The notes under the pieces: generated by a model
Databases searched by the model: none
Told to the model about the DNA's origin: nothing
The model's input: the letters and a program-made list of their open reading frames with translations, nothing else
Translations under genes and position numbers: made by a program
In this document: piece by piece, positions 53,384-62,003 of the stretch
Position numbering within the stretch: the first letter of the stretch is position 1
How the letters are laid out: the number at the start of each line of letters is the position of its first letter
Assembly (NCBI GenBank): GCA_021604525.1
Contig: BQJD01000004.1
Span: 124,001 to 188,000 of the forward strand
Source of the DNA: a marine bacterium B5-7
GTDB taxonomy: Bacteria; Pseudomonadota; Gammaproteobacteria; Arenicellales; CAJQKF01
Reading direction: 5' to 3'
DNA: 64,000 nucleotides

Positions 53384-54721
53384 ATGAGTTACCAAACAGA
53401 ATTTCTACTACCAAGCCTCGGCGATGGCGATGGCGGCGGCCGACTGATCAACTGGCTTAAACAACCTGGAGAGTCTTTCAGTAAAAACGATACTTTGCTT
53501 GAAGTTGAAACCGACAAGGCGGTGGTTGAAGTACCTGCCAGCGAAGATGGCGTGCTACTGGAACAACTTGTCGAAATCGATGCACTGATCGAGCTTGGTG
53601 AGCGGGTTGCCCGTGTTGAATACCAGGGCGAAGCGCCACAGGTGCTGGAAACCTCATCAGTCGATGACGAGTCCGAAGAATCATCAACCGAGTCCACATC
53701 CACGCAATCGGGTGATACCCAAACTCGCGATACATCAAATGATACTGCATCGGTGCGAAACGACGCAGAGCGTGTTTTTGCAACTCCCTTTGCACGCAAG
53801 GTTGCCAGAGAGAACGGTATAGATCTTGCCTCACTAAAAGGGTCCGGTAAGAACGGACGTATTGTGGGGAGCGACGTCGAGCGTGCCGATAGCTCGCCGG
53901 GCAGTCGTCCGAGTACAGGGTCCATGGAGTTTCGTGAGCGGATGATTGCTGTTCACAATGCGGAGATGTTTGTTAAATCCTGGATGCCCGTGAATCCACG
54001 ATCCGGTTCCACTGTTGTGCTGATACATGGCCTGTTCGCTGACAGTGATGCGTGGACAGCTAATGCGTCGGTGCTGGCACGAAACGATATTCCCGTCATG
54101 GCGATCGATCTGCCATGCCATGGTCGTACCACGTTAGATGTCGAAACATTTGACGACGTGGTTCTAGCGGTAGTTGAGGCAGTCGAATTGCTGGTCGACG
54201 GGCCGGTCACATTGATTGGACACTCTTTTGGGGCGGCTGTCGCGGCCCGTGCTGCCCGCTCGCCCAATCTCGAATTGAATGCTCTCGGGTTGATTGCGCC
54301 ATTGGGGTTGGGTACACACATCAATCAATCATTTATCGATGGGATGACGGGTGCCAGAACCCTTGACGCACTTCGTCGTGAAATGCGTAAGCTCACCCTG
54401 AGCGGACAACCGGTTGGCGAAGCATTCCTTGTAGCTCTGAAGAATCAACTGATGAGTCGTGCACAGGCTCTCACGGCACTGTGTCGTTCGGTTGCCATAA
54501 ATGGCGTGCAGCAAGTGGACATTGTCAGTGATCTCGATGAGATTGGCCAATTGGCGAGCATCATTCATGGACGTTGCGACGAAATTATTCCATGGCAGCA
54601 GGTACTGGTGGCACCGCCAAGGGTTGCGCTTCACCTGGTGCCCAATGCCGGTCATATGCCGCAATGGGAATCAAGCAAACTGGTCACTGACCTGTTGGTA
54701 GCCAGTACGGCATCGAGATAA
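53384..54721 (+). CDS. lipoyl-PSBD-alpha/beta-hydrolase protein (AcoC-like E2)
   Basis: 445-aa E2-like protein. An N-terminal lipoyl domain (about 1-80) has the lipoylation site Lys45 in VETDKAVVEV; an acidic Ser/Thr-rich linker follows; a peripheral-subunit-binding domain (about 129-165) contains FATPFARKVARENGI and GKNGRIVGSDVE. The C-terminus (from about 205) is an alpha/beta hydrolase with VVLIHGLFADSDAW, nucleophile Ser281 (GHSFGAA), Asp399 (HGRCDEI) and His424 (NAGHMPQ). There is no acyltransferase HxxxDG domain. This plan matches AcoC of acetoin dehydrogenase systems. It would receive the acyl unit from the fused E1. Confidence 0.9.
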   Translation: MSYQTEFLLPSLGDGDGGGRLINWLKQPGESFSKNDTLLEVETDKAVVEVPASEDGVLLEQLVEIDALIELGERVARVEYQGEAPQVLETSSVDDESEESSTESTSTQSGDTQTRDTSNDTASVRNDAERVFATPFARKVARENGIDLASLKGSGKNGRIVGSDVERADSSPGSRPSTGSMEFRERMIAVHNAEMFVKSWMPVNPRSGSTVVLIHGLFADSDAWTANASVLARNDIPVMAIDLPCHGRTTLDVETFDDVVLAVVEAVELLVDGPVTLIGHSFGAAVAARAARSPNLELNALGLIAPLGLGTHINQSFIDGMTGARTLDALRREMRKLTLSGQPVGEAFLVALKNQLMSRAQALTALCRSVAINGVQQVDIVSDLDEIGQLASIIHGRCDEIIPWQQVLVAPPRVALHLVPNAGHMPQWESSKLVTDLLVASTASR

Positions 54722-54810
54722 ATCGCAGGATGCGAACCCAGCGCATCTGAATTATATTGGACCGGTCGAATCAGGCATATTTGCCTGCCGGAACCCATGA
54801 GGATATATGA

Positions 54811-55017
54811 ATGAGACGTTTCCTGAAACCGCTTTCCGCGTTGTTGTTGCTTGCCTATGTTATCGATTTACTACTCAAGAAGTTTTTCTTGAATGGCTTC
54901 TATGGGGCTTATGCATTTCCCGAAGTCGCGTCCTACCTGTGCCTGTTTTTTTCTGTCGGGCTGTTTCTGCTTTCGATTATCCGGGTTGAAGATGAAAATG
55001 ACGATGAGGAAACGTGA
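54811..55017 (+). CDS. small two-helix membrane protein
   Basis: 68-aa protein with two hydrophobic segments (about 7-24 and 40-57) and an acidic C-terminal tail. GAGGATAT lies about 10 nt before the ATG. It sits between the E2-like gene and the FAD hydroxylase, in the same direction and with short spacers, so it is likely expressed with them. No family recognised. It could be an accessory membrane subunit or unrelated. Confidence 0.55.
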   Translation: MRRFLKPLSALLLLAYVIDLLLKKFFLNGFYGAYAFPEVASYLCLFFSVGLFLLSIIRVEDENDDEET

Positions 55018-55102
55018 ACTTGTTATGAGCCCGTTTCCAGACATCCGTATGTGATTCAGGATGCTTTAAAATCGGTGAACGAAACAGCATAAAGACACAC
55101 TA

Positions 55103-56332
55103 GTGGCAGATAAACAAACTATCAATGCCGGGATTTGTATCGCAGGTGGTGGCCCGGCGGGAATGGTTCTTGGCTATTTGCTGGCTCGTTCCGGTGCTGA
55201 TGTTGTGGTGTTGGAAAAACATTCGGATTTTCTTCGGGATTTTCGAGGCGATACGGTGCATCCGTCGACTTTGCAGGTATTGCAGGAATGTGGATTGCTT
55301 GAAACCTTTGATCGCATACCCCAGCAAAAAGTACAGCACCTGACTGTCCGCATTGGATCCGATGTCCAGTCTGTAATCGATTTCCAGGGCCTGAAGCCGT
55401 TTAACTATCTCGCCTTCGTGCCACAGTGGGACTTTCTCGACATGCTTGCTGACGAATGCGGGCAGTACCATAATTTTACGCTCCTCATGGAGCATGAAGT
55501 CACCGATCTGATTGTCGACAACAATCGGGTAAAAGGTGTCAAGGCGGCCCACCCAACCGGCGTCCTTTCTGTATATGCCAACCTGGTTGTCGGTTGTGAT
55601 GGGCGGGACTCGGTGGTAAGGCGGTGTACCGGCCTGAAAGTAATCGACCTGGGTGCGCCAATGGATGCATTGTGGTTCAAGCTCCCGCGCACGCCTGATG
55701 ATCTGGATGACACCTTTGCGATTCTGGGCGCGGGTAATATGATGGTGTTGTTGAACAGGAACGAATATTGGCAAGTGGCTTACGTCGTCCCGAAAGGAAG
55801 TGATTCAAGCCTCCGTGAACGATCCATTGCCGAATTTCGTGATTCAATTGTCAGTCTCGCACCGTTCCTTGAAAAGGATGCGGGGTCACTTGAATCCTGG
55901 GATGAGGTCAAGACCCTCGTGGTTAAAGTAAACCGGCTGAAACAATGGTGCAAAGAAGGGGTGTTGTTAATCGGCGATGCCGCACACGCCATGTCGCCAA
56001 TTGGCGGCGTGGGCATCAATCTGGCAGTACAAGATGCGGTCGCCGCTGCAAATATCATTGCCGGTGCGATGAAACAGGGGGCGCCTATTGATGTGAAGTT
56101 GCTTCGTCAGGTTCAGGGTCGTCGTGAAATGCCGACGAAACTGATCCAGTGGATGCAAACTACCCTTCAAAAACGCGTGGTGTCGAATACCCTCGAGAAA
56201 GTGAATCGGCCACCCGAAATACCTGCCGTGTTACGTTGGTTACTGCATTTCCGGTGGATCAGAAACATACCGGCCAGGATAATCGGCTATGGTTTTCGCC
56301 GTGAGCATGCGAATGTTAAAAACTTCCTCTGA
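55103..56332 (+). CDS. FAD-dependent aromatic-hydroxylase-type monooxygenase
   Basis: Group A flavin monooxygenase of 409 aa (PHBH/UbiH fold). The FAD dinucleotide motif is ICIAGGGPAGMVLGYLL, the Asp-Gly motif is VVGCDGRDSVVRR, and the second FAD motif is LLIGDAAHAMSPIGGVGINL. The start is GTG 55103. Enzymes of this type hydroxylate aromatic or enol substrates with NAD(P)H and O2. It is the next-to-last gene of the cluster and may perform an optional oxidation or belong to a separate small unit with the cupin gene 45 nt downstream. Confidence 0.88.
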   Translation: MADKQTINAGICIAGGGPAGMVLGYLLARSGADVVVLEKHSDFLRDFRGDTVHPSTLQVLQECGLLETFDRIPQQKVQHLTVRIGSDVQSVIDFQGLKPFNYLAFVPQWDFLDMLADECGQYHNFTLLMEHEVTDLIVDNNRVKGVKAAHPTGVLSVYANLVVGCDGRDSVVRRCTGLKVIDLGAPMDALWFKLPRTPDDLDDTFAILGAGNMMVLLNRNEYWQVAYVVPKGSDSSLRERSIAEFRDSIVSLAPFLEKDAGSLESWDEVKTLVVKVNRLKQWCKEGVLLIGDAAHAMSPIGGVGINLAVQDAVAAANIIAGAMKQGAPIDVKLLRQVQGRREMPTKLIQWMQTTLQKRVVSNTLEKVNRPPEIPAVLRWLLHFRWIRNIPARIIGYGFRREHANVKNFL

Positions 56333-56377
56333 GAAGTATGTATTTTAGGGGATGTCGATTTAAATGGGCCTTAAAAA

Positions 56378-56770
56378 ATGAATCTGGATAACACGTTTGC
56401 TGTATTAAAACCGGATCTGTCTGTTGAACCGGTGGTAGTTTCACCAACAATTTATGCGGACCTGGATGCGAACTTCGATCATTTCAAATCACATGTGCTT
56501 GTCTCTACACATGAGTTCGATTCTGATTGGGGAATGTGGGAAAAACATCCCGCCGGGGATGAAATCGTCATGCTCTTGTCAGGATCGGCGCAAATGGTGC
56601 TGGAAACCGATTCGGGTAGTGAGGTCGTCAAGCTCGATACGCCCAACACCTATACGATAATTCCTCGCAATACCTGGCATACCGCGCGGGTCTCGGCGCC
56701 AACTCGAATGTTGTTCATCACGCCAGGGGACGGTACCGAACATCGGCCACTACGGCCGGGCACTGAATAA
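56378..56770 (+). CDS. cupin-domain protein
   Basis: Single-domain cupin of 130 aa: GMWEKHPAGDEIVMLLSG is cupin motif 1 (His and Glu metal ligands, although the usual second His is less clear) and IIPRNTWHTARV is motif 2. Such proteins bind a metal and act as isomerases, dioxygenases or sensors. It ends the catabolic cluster. Its role is unknown; an isomerase or a lactone/enol handling step after the monooxygenase is one possibility. Confidence 0.8.
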   Translation: MNLDNTFAVLKPDLSVEPVVVSPTIYADLDANFDHFKSHVLVSTHEFDSDWGMWEKHPAGDEIVMLLSGSAQMVLETDSGSEVVKLDTPNTYTIIPRNTWHTARVSAPTRMLFITPGDGTEHRPLRPGTE

Positions 56771-57122
56771 GTGGCACTTGATAAGTAATCGGGAATAATG
56801 CGTAGCGAACAAGATTTGTTTTATGGTTTACGTCCCTGATGGTCCAATTGATCCATAATCGGAAACTCTCCCTGTCGTCGTTCTCAATATTCGGGTGGTT
56901 TGAAAATAATCTTCCAATATTCAAACGGGCCTTCCAGATTGGAAGAATGACAGGTTTCATGTTACGTCTTCCCCCGATCAACACCAATGAGAGACAATAG
57001 GTTATTGTTTTGACCGATCGCTCAAGAGTGAGTCGCGCCGGGTACTGCTGTATCCCAAGGCGTGATCTTCACTTTTCAATGATAATTCAGTTACGCACGC
57101 GGAAAATCAGGATTTCGACACC
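56771..57122. other. spacer between the catabolic cluster and trpG
   Basis: A 352-base stretch without a convincing gene. The clearest structure is an 8-bp inverted repeat, CTTCCAAT at 56911-56918 and ATTGGAAG at 56938-56945, with a 19-base loop. The trpG promoter should lie near its right end, but I cannot assign boxes. No duplicated ends or insertion-sequence traces mark the cluster border here. Confidence 0.5.
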
Positions 57123-57686
57123 ATGCTGCTCATGATAGATAACTATGACTCGTTCACCTACAACCTGGTGCAGTACTTTGGAGAATTGGGTTCACAAGTC
57201 AATGTGTTTCGCAACGATCAGATCAGTATCGATGAAGTGGAGTCTCTGACTCCGGAACGGATTTGCATATCGCCTGGTCCTTGCACACCCAATGAGGCGG
57301 GCATTTCAGTGGATCTGGTTTCGCGGTTTGGTTCGCGAATACCGCTACTCGGCGTTTGCCTTGGCCACCAGAGCATCGCCCAGGCCTATGGCGGTGAAAT
57401 CGTCCGTGCCAGGACTTTGATGCATGGCAAGACATCGATGATTCATCATGATGGCAGCGGGGTTTTCAAAGGCCTGTCGAATCCCTTCCAGGCGACGCGC
57501 TATCACTCGTTAGTGGCAGATCGCGACGCACTGCCCGATTCACTCAAGATCAATGCCTGGACGGATGATGACGAGATTATGGGAATCCGGCATGAGGAGT
57601 TTCCGGTGCATGGCGTGCAGTTTCATCCCGAATCGATTCTCACTCAACACGGTCATACCCTTCTGAAGAACTTTCTGGAGATTTGA
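57123..57686 (+). CDS. trpG: anthranilate synthase component II (glutamine amidotransferase)
   Basis: Supplies ammonia to TrpE by hydrolysing glutamine (187 aa); in many bacteria it also serves PabB. The class I amidotransferase nucleophile Cys is in [15 protein letters not shown], and the His-Glu pair in [10 protein letters not shown]. The oxyanion motif [14 protein letters not shown] is present. trpC follows almost directly (GTG two bases after the TGA), with no trpD between them. Its partner trpE is 13.6 kb upstream. Confidence 0.96.
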   Translation: MLLMIDNYDSFTYNLVQYFGELGSQVNVFRNDQISIDEVESLTPERICISPGPCTPNEAGISVDLVSRFGSRIPLLGVCLGHQSIAQAYGGEIVRARTLMHGKTSMIHHDGSGVFKGLSNPFQATRYHSLVADRDALPDSLKINAWTDDDEIMGIRHEEFPVHGVQFHPESILTQHGHTLLKNFLEI

Positions 57687-57688
57687 TC

Positions 57689-58495
57689 GTGACACCTGTC
57701 GATACCCCCGACATCCTCGTCAGGATTCTTGAACACAAGCGTAGCGAAGTCGATGCGGCGCGGCGATTGGTGAGTGTGGATGAATTGCTTGCACAAATAA
57801 ACGACTTGCCACCCGCCAGAGGCTTTCATCGCGCACTTGATACACGGGTTGCCAGCGGTAAGGCAGCGGTCATTGCCGAGATTAAAAAAGCCTCTCCGAG
57901 CAAAGGGGTCATTCGTGACGATTTTGATCCGGTCAAGATTGCCGGGCAGTACGCCAAAGGTAGCGCGACCTGTCTGTCGGTGCTGACCGATGAGAAATAT
58001 TTTATGGGCTCGCCGCGTTATCTTGAGGCAGTCCGGGAGGCAGTCGATTTGCCTGTTTTGCGCAAGGACTTCATGATCGATCCATACCAGGTGATGGAAG
58101 CACGCACGCTGGGGGCGGACTGCATTTTACTGATTGTCGCGGCACTTGAAGATGCACTCATGGCTGATCTGGCAGCGCTTGCAGTGGAGCTAGGCATGGA
58201 TGTGCTGGTAGAGGTCCACGACATTGCCGAGTTGACCCGGGCACTTGAAATCGATTCACCATTGATTGGAATCAATAATCGCAATCTCAGGAATTTCGAG
58301 ACGCGACTTGAAACCACACTCGAGCTGTTGCCGGCGGTTCCAGCATCTCGCCTGGTCGTCACCGAAAGCGGCATACACAGCGGAGCAGACGTGCGATTGA
58401 TGCGGGAAAATGGGGTAAACTGTTTTCTCATCGGCGAGACATTCATGCGCGCTGATGACCCCGGCGTCGCCCTTGCGGACTTGTTCGCTGACTGA
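57689..58495 (+). CDS. trpC: indole-3-glycerol-phosphate synthase
   Basis: TIM-barrel enzyme of tryptophan synthesis (about 268 aa), converting CdRP to indole-3-glycerol phosphate. Key blocks are [20 protein letters not shown] (substrate-binding Lys), [25 protein letters not shown] (catalytic Lys), [11 protein letters not shown] and [15 protein letters not shown] 57689 has GGAG about 8 nt upstream; an in-frame TTG at 57683 overlaps the trpG stop. Coupled to trpG. Confidence 0.96.
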   Translation: MTPVDTPDILVRILEHKRSEVDAARRLVSVDELLAQINDLPPARGFHRALDTRVASGKAAVIAEIKKASPSKGVIRDDFDPVKIAGQYAKGSATCLSVLTDEKYFMGSPRYLEAVREAVDLPVLRKDFMIDPYQVMEARTLGADCILLIVAALEDALMADLAALAVELGMDVLVEVHDIAELTRALEIDSPLIGINNRNLRNFETRLETTLELLPAVPASRLVVTESGIHSGADVRLMRENGVNCFLIGETFMRADDPGVALADLFAD

Positions 58496-58626
58496 TCGGC
58501 TTCGGTAGCGCATGATGTTTTTCCCCGGAATTAGTTGCCGGGTTGAAGGTTTGTCCCTTGATGGTTCATCGTTATAGTTCAGCGTTGTGTTTGCCAGCGT
58601 CCTACTGATCGTTAGAACGAGTTTTT

Positions 58627-59049
58627 ATGCCAATGAAAGCTTCCGTAAAACTGCTTGAAAATGTCAGCTTTGAAGCTGTTGCTGACAGCGGTCATCCCGT
58701 AATAATGGATGGCCCGCCGGAATTTGGCGGTAAAGGGAAAGGTTCGCGTCCCATGGAAATGATCCTGATGGGCCTTGGTGGGTGCACGGCCTTCGATGTT
58801 GTCCACATCCTGCGCAAGGGACGCCAGAATATCGACGGATGTGAAGCGGTGCTCACTGCGGAACGTGCCGACACGCCACCTAAGGTCTTTACCCGCATAC
58901 ACGTTCATTTCATTGTTTCAGGCGAAAATCTGTCACACGACAAAGTCGCCCGCGCCATAAACCTGTCGGCTGAAAAATACTGTTCAGCATCCATCATGTT
59001 GAGCAAGGCGGTGGAGATCAGCCATGATTTCGAGATCGTGGATCGTTAA
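58627..59049 (+). CDS. OsmC-family peroxide-resistance-like protein
   Basis: OsmC/Ohr-fold protein of 140 aa (YhfA-like group). The two redox cysteines are in MGLGGCTAFDVVHIL and SAEKYCSASIML. Family members reduce organic hydroperoxides; the YhfA type is less studied. In Pseudomonas and relatives a gene of this kind also lies near trpGDC and crp, so the position is ancestral. It is followed 14 nt later by the AI-2E permease gene. Confidence 0.9.
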   Translation: MPMKASVKLLENVSFEAVADSGHPVIMDGPPEFGGKGKGSRPMEMILMGLGGCTAFDVVHILRKGRQNIDGCEAVLTAERADTPPKVFTRIHVHFIVSGENLSHDKVARAINLSAEKYCSASIMLSKAVEISHDFEIVDR

Positions 59050-59063
59050 GCGGAATTGCATTC

Positions 59064-60134
59064 ATGCATCTGATTGCTGACTGGTTTAAACGACACTTCT
59101 CGAATCCCGAGGTTGTTTTTCTCGCCATCGTATTGATTGCCGTGTTTACGGTGATTCTGGTTTTTGGTGATGTCCTTGGGCCCGTGCTCGCCAGCATCGT
59201 CATAGCCTATCTGCTTGAGGGCATTGTCAAGGTTCTCGAACGCAACCGGATTCCACGTCTGATTGCGGTAATCCTGGTTTTCTCGATCTTTTTGCTGGCA
59301 CTGACCGTCGTCATGTTCTGGCTATTGCCATTATTGTCCAGCCAGCTTACTCAGCTTGCTCAGGATATACCCAGCTATCTGACTCGTGGCCAGGGCGCCT
59401 TGCTGCAGCTCCCCACACGTTACCCTGAAGTTATTTCTGCCGAACAGGTTAACGACATCATTCGCTTGTTACGTCTTGAACTGACAACCTGGGGCCAGAA
59501 AGTAGTCACCTTCTCACTGTCTTCGGTTCTGGGATTAATCACTCTGCTGTTGTACCTGATTCTCATGCCGATACTGGTTTTCTTCTTTTTGAAAGACAAG
59601 AAGAAAATAGTCTCCTGGCTGTTACATTACATGCCGAGTGACTACAAGCTGGCGCAGAGCGTCTGGCAGGAAGTCGACGGTCAGATCGCTAATTACATAC
59701 GCGGCAAGTTCTGGGAGATACTAATCGTCTGGGCGGTGTGTTTTTTCACCTTTTCATATTTCGGGCTACAGTACGCCATGTTGCTTGGTCTGCTGGTAGG
59801 ATTGTCCGTGCTGATTCCCTACGTTGGCGCGGCGGTTGTGACCGTGCCGGTGTATCTGATTGCCTGGTTTCAGTTTGGCTGGAGTACTGAATTCATATAC
59901 GTGGCCGTCGCCTACCTCATCATTCAGGCCCTCGACGGCAATGTGCTGGTACCCATACTGTTTTCCGAAGTTGTTAATTTGCACCCGGTGGCGATTATTA
60001 CCGCGATCCTGATATTCGGTGGTATCTGGGGCATTCTGGGCGTATTTTTCGCTATTCCCCTTGCGACCCTGGTGCAGGCGGTTCTGAGATCCTGGCCAAA
60101 GGGCGAAAAAAGCGCCAGCGCGCCCTCACCATAG
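59064..60134 (+). CDS. AI-2E/PerM-family membrane permease
   Basis: Polytopic inner-membrane protein of 356 aa from the AI-2E exporter (PerM/YdiK) family, with about eight helices: two pairs near residues 17-55 and 67-95, a periplasmic/amphipathic middle (about 95-150), and helices from 155 to the C-terminus. The block VLIPYVGAAVVTVPVYLIAW and GNVLVPILFSEVVNLHPVA are family signatures. Substrates vary from autoinducer-2 to Na+/H+; none can be assigned here. Confidence 0.9.
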   Translation: MHLIADWFKRHFSNPEVVFLAIVLIAVFTVILVFGDVLGPVLASIVIAYLLEGIVKVLERNRIPRLIAVILVFSIFLLALTVVMFWLLPLLSSQLTQLAQDIPSYLTRGQGALLQLPTRYPEVISAEQVNDIIRLLRLELTTWGQKVVTFSLSSVLGLITLLLYLILMPILVFFFLKDKKKIVSWLLHYMPSDYKLAQSVWQEVDGQIANYIRGKFWEILIVWAVCFFTFSYFGLQYAMLLGLLVGLSVLIPYVGAAVVTVPVYLIAWFQFGWSTEFIYVAVAYLIIQALDGNVLVPILFSEVVNLHPVAIITAILIFGGIWGILGVFFAIPLATLVQAVLRSWPKGEKSASAPSP

Positions 60135-60251
60135 AGCTATCAAGTCAATATTTTTTGGATCCAGTCACGGTAAAACTTGATCCCGCCGCATGGGTTGTGG
60201 AGAATTAGGTTAGCTGCACGACTGGACAATTATTGAGCTTATTTTCAGGTC

Positions 60252-61559
60252 ATGGCTAGAGAAAACAAAAACCCCCTGGCGATGGGCGAGTCTGAACCCA
60301 CCGCGAAAATCAATCTTGTTACCGAAGGCCTCGTTACGTCTGCACAAGACGAACAGGATAGCCGTGAATCCCATGGCTGGGAGCGAAGCTTGCTGACAAG
60401 GCTGATCAAGTTTCTTGGTAATCCCGCTATCCGCATAGAACTCTGGGATGGCTATGGCGAAGAAGGTACAGCCGATACACCATTAATTGGTACGGTGCGA
60501 ATCAAAACCCGCAGCGCGTTCAATCACATCATCACCAATGCGATGCTCGGCTTCGGAGATGAATATTGTGCCGGGCGAGTCGAGATAGATGGCGACCTCG
60601 TCGATGTGTTGACTGAATGCTTCTCGCAGATATCCAGTGGATTCGGGTTTTTCGGCATCATGGAGAAGATGATGACCCGGCGACCTAGGATTAACAGCCT
60701 GCTCGGATCGCGAGAGAACATCCAGCATCATTACGATATTGATAATAACTTTTACAGTTTGTGGCTCGACCATGAGATGCAATACACCTGTGCTTATTTT
60801 GCAGCCGACGACTACACGCTGGAAGATGCGCAGCTTGCCAAGATGGATCACATCTGCCGCAAACTTCAATTGCGTGCGGGCGATCGAGTCATTGAGGCAG
60901 GCTGTGGTTGGGGTGGACTGGCCCGACACATGGCGTTGTATTACGGTGCAAAGGTTACTGCATACAATATATCCGGCGAGCAAATTCGTTTCGCTCGGGA
61001 ACGAGCCCAGCGAGAGGGTTACCAGGATCGGGTCGAGTATGTCGAAGACGACTATCGCAACATAAAAGGCGAGTTCGATGTATTTGTATCAGTTGGTATG
61101 CTTGAACACGTTGGCAAAGGATCATATGGCATTCTCGGTAAAACCATCGATGCGCATCTCGCGCCCGAGGGTCGTTGCCTCATTCATGCAATCGGCCGGA
61201 ACGAGCCGAGGTTGATGAATAGCTGGATTGAAAAACGTATTTTCCCGGGTGCCTATCCACCGTCACTCGGCGAGATGATGGAAATATTCGAAGTAGGTAA
61301 ATTTTCAGTGCTGGATGTGGAAAATCTGAGGTTGCACTACGCACGAACGCTTGAACATTGGCTTTATCGTTATAATCGTTCTGAACATACGGTTGTGTCC
61401 ATGTTCGATGATGTGTTCCTGCGTGCCTGGCGACTTTATCTGTCAGGTTCGATTGCAGCATTTTTATCCGGAAATCTGCAACTCTTCCAGGTGGTTTTCG
61501 CCCGCGTACGAGACAACAGCATTCCCTGGACGCGTGAGCACGTGTATCCTTCGGATTGA
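60252..61559 (+). CDS. cyclopropane-fatty-acyl-phospholipid synthase family protein
   Basis: SAM-dependent enzyme of 435 aa, CFA-synthase type. After a polar N-terminal 60 residues comes the lipid-binding domain, then IQHHYDIDNNFYSLWLDHEM, the typical CFA motif with YTCAYF, and SAM motif I VIEAGCGWGGLARHMA. VSVGMLEHVG and the C-terminal RYNRSEHTVVSMFDDVFLRA are also family blocks. It would cyclopropanate or methylate unsaturated acyl chains in membrane phospholipids. Confidence 0.9.
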   Translation: MARENKNPLAMGESEPTAKINLVTEGLVTSAQDEQDSRESHGWERSLLTRLIKFLGNPAIRIELWDGYGEEGTADTPLIGTVRIKTRSAFNHIITNAMLGFGDEYCAGRVEIDGDLVDVLTECFSQISSGFGFFGIMEKMMTRRPRINSLLGSRENIQHHYDIDNNFYSLWLDHEMQYTCAYFAADDYTLEDAQLAKMDHICRKLQLRAGDRVIEAGCGWGGLARHMALYYGAKVTAYNISGEQIRFARERAQREGYQDRVEYVEDDYRNIKGEFDVFVSVGMLEHVGKGSYGILGKTIDAHLAPEGRCLIHAIGRNEPRLMNSWIEKRIFPGAYPPSLGEMMEIFEVGKFSVLDVENLRLHYARTLEHWLYRYNRSEHTVVSMFDDVFLRAWRLYLSGSIAAFLSGNLQLFQVVFARVRDNSIPWTREHVYPSD

Positions 61560-61623
61560 TCGTTAGCGCCGGTCGGCTCCTGACACCCGTCAACGCAATC
61601 GGTTCAATTCACGGAAGTACTGA

Positions 61624-61938
61624 TTGAAACGTGTCTATACAGCTTCAGGATTGCCTGAAGCCTATCTTCTAAAAGACTATCTCGAATCACAGGGAATCGA
61701 TGTCGTGGTATTTAACGAACATAGTGCTGGTGCTGTCGGTGAAATTCCGACCACTGAGGTCTTGCCACAATTGTGGGTACGCCATGTGGATCAATACGCG
61801 CGGGCACGTCAATTGGCACAACAGTTCGAACTTCGCGAAGTCGTTGACGGATCCCGGACGTGCACGCGCTGCGATCAGGAAAGCCCGACAACCTTCGAGT
61901 TTTGCTGGAACTGCGGACAGTACTTCGATCAATATTAA
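61624..61938 (+). CDS. DUF2007-domain protein with C-terminal zinc ribbon
   Basis: 104-aa protein. The DUF2007 domain (about residues 1-70) has the pattern KRVYTASGLPEAYLLKDYLE and PQLWVRHVDQYARARQLAQQ, ferredoxin-like fold related to PII-type signal proteins. The C-terminus holds a zinc ribbon, CTRCDQES and FCWNCGQYF (two CxxC pairs). The start is TTG 61624. DUF2007 proteins are called putative signal-transducing but have no defined role. It precedes mrcB by 66 nt. Confidence 0.82.
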   Translation: MKRVYTASGLPEAYLLKDYLESQGIDVVVFNEHSAGAVGEIPTTEVLPQLWVRHVDQYARARQLAQQFELREVVDGSRTCTRCDQESPTTFEFCWNCGQYFDQY

Positions 61939-62003
61939 ATCATGATCCGCACCGATTCTTCAGGGGTACATTTTATATTGCGTGAACACGTGAATTAGTC
62001 TGC

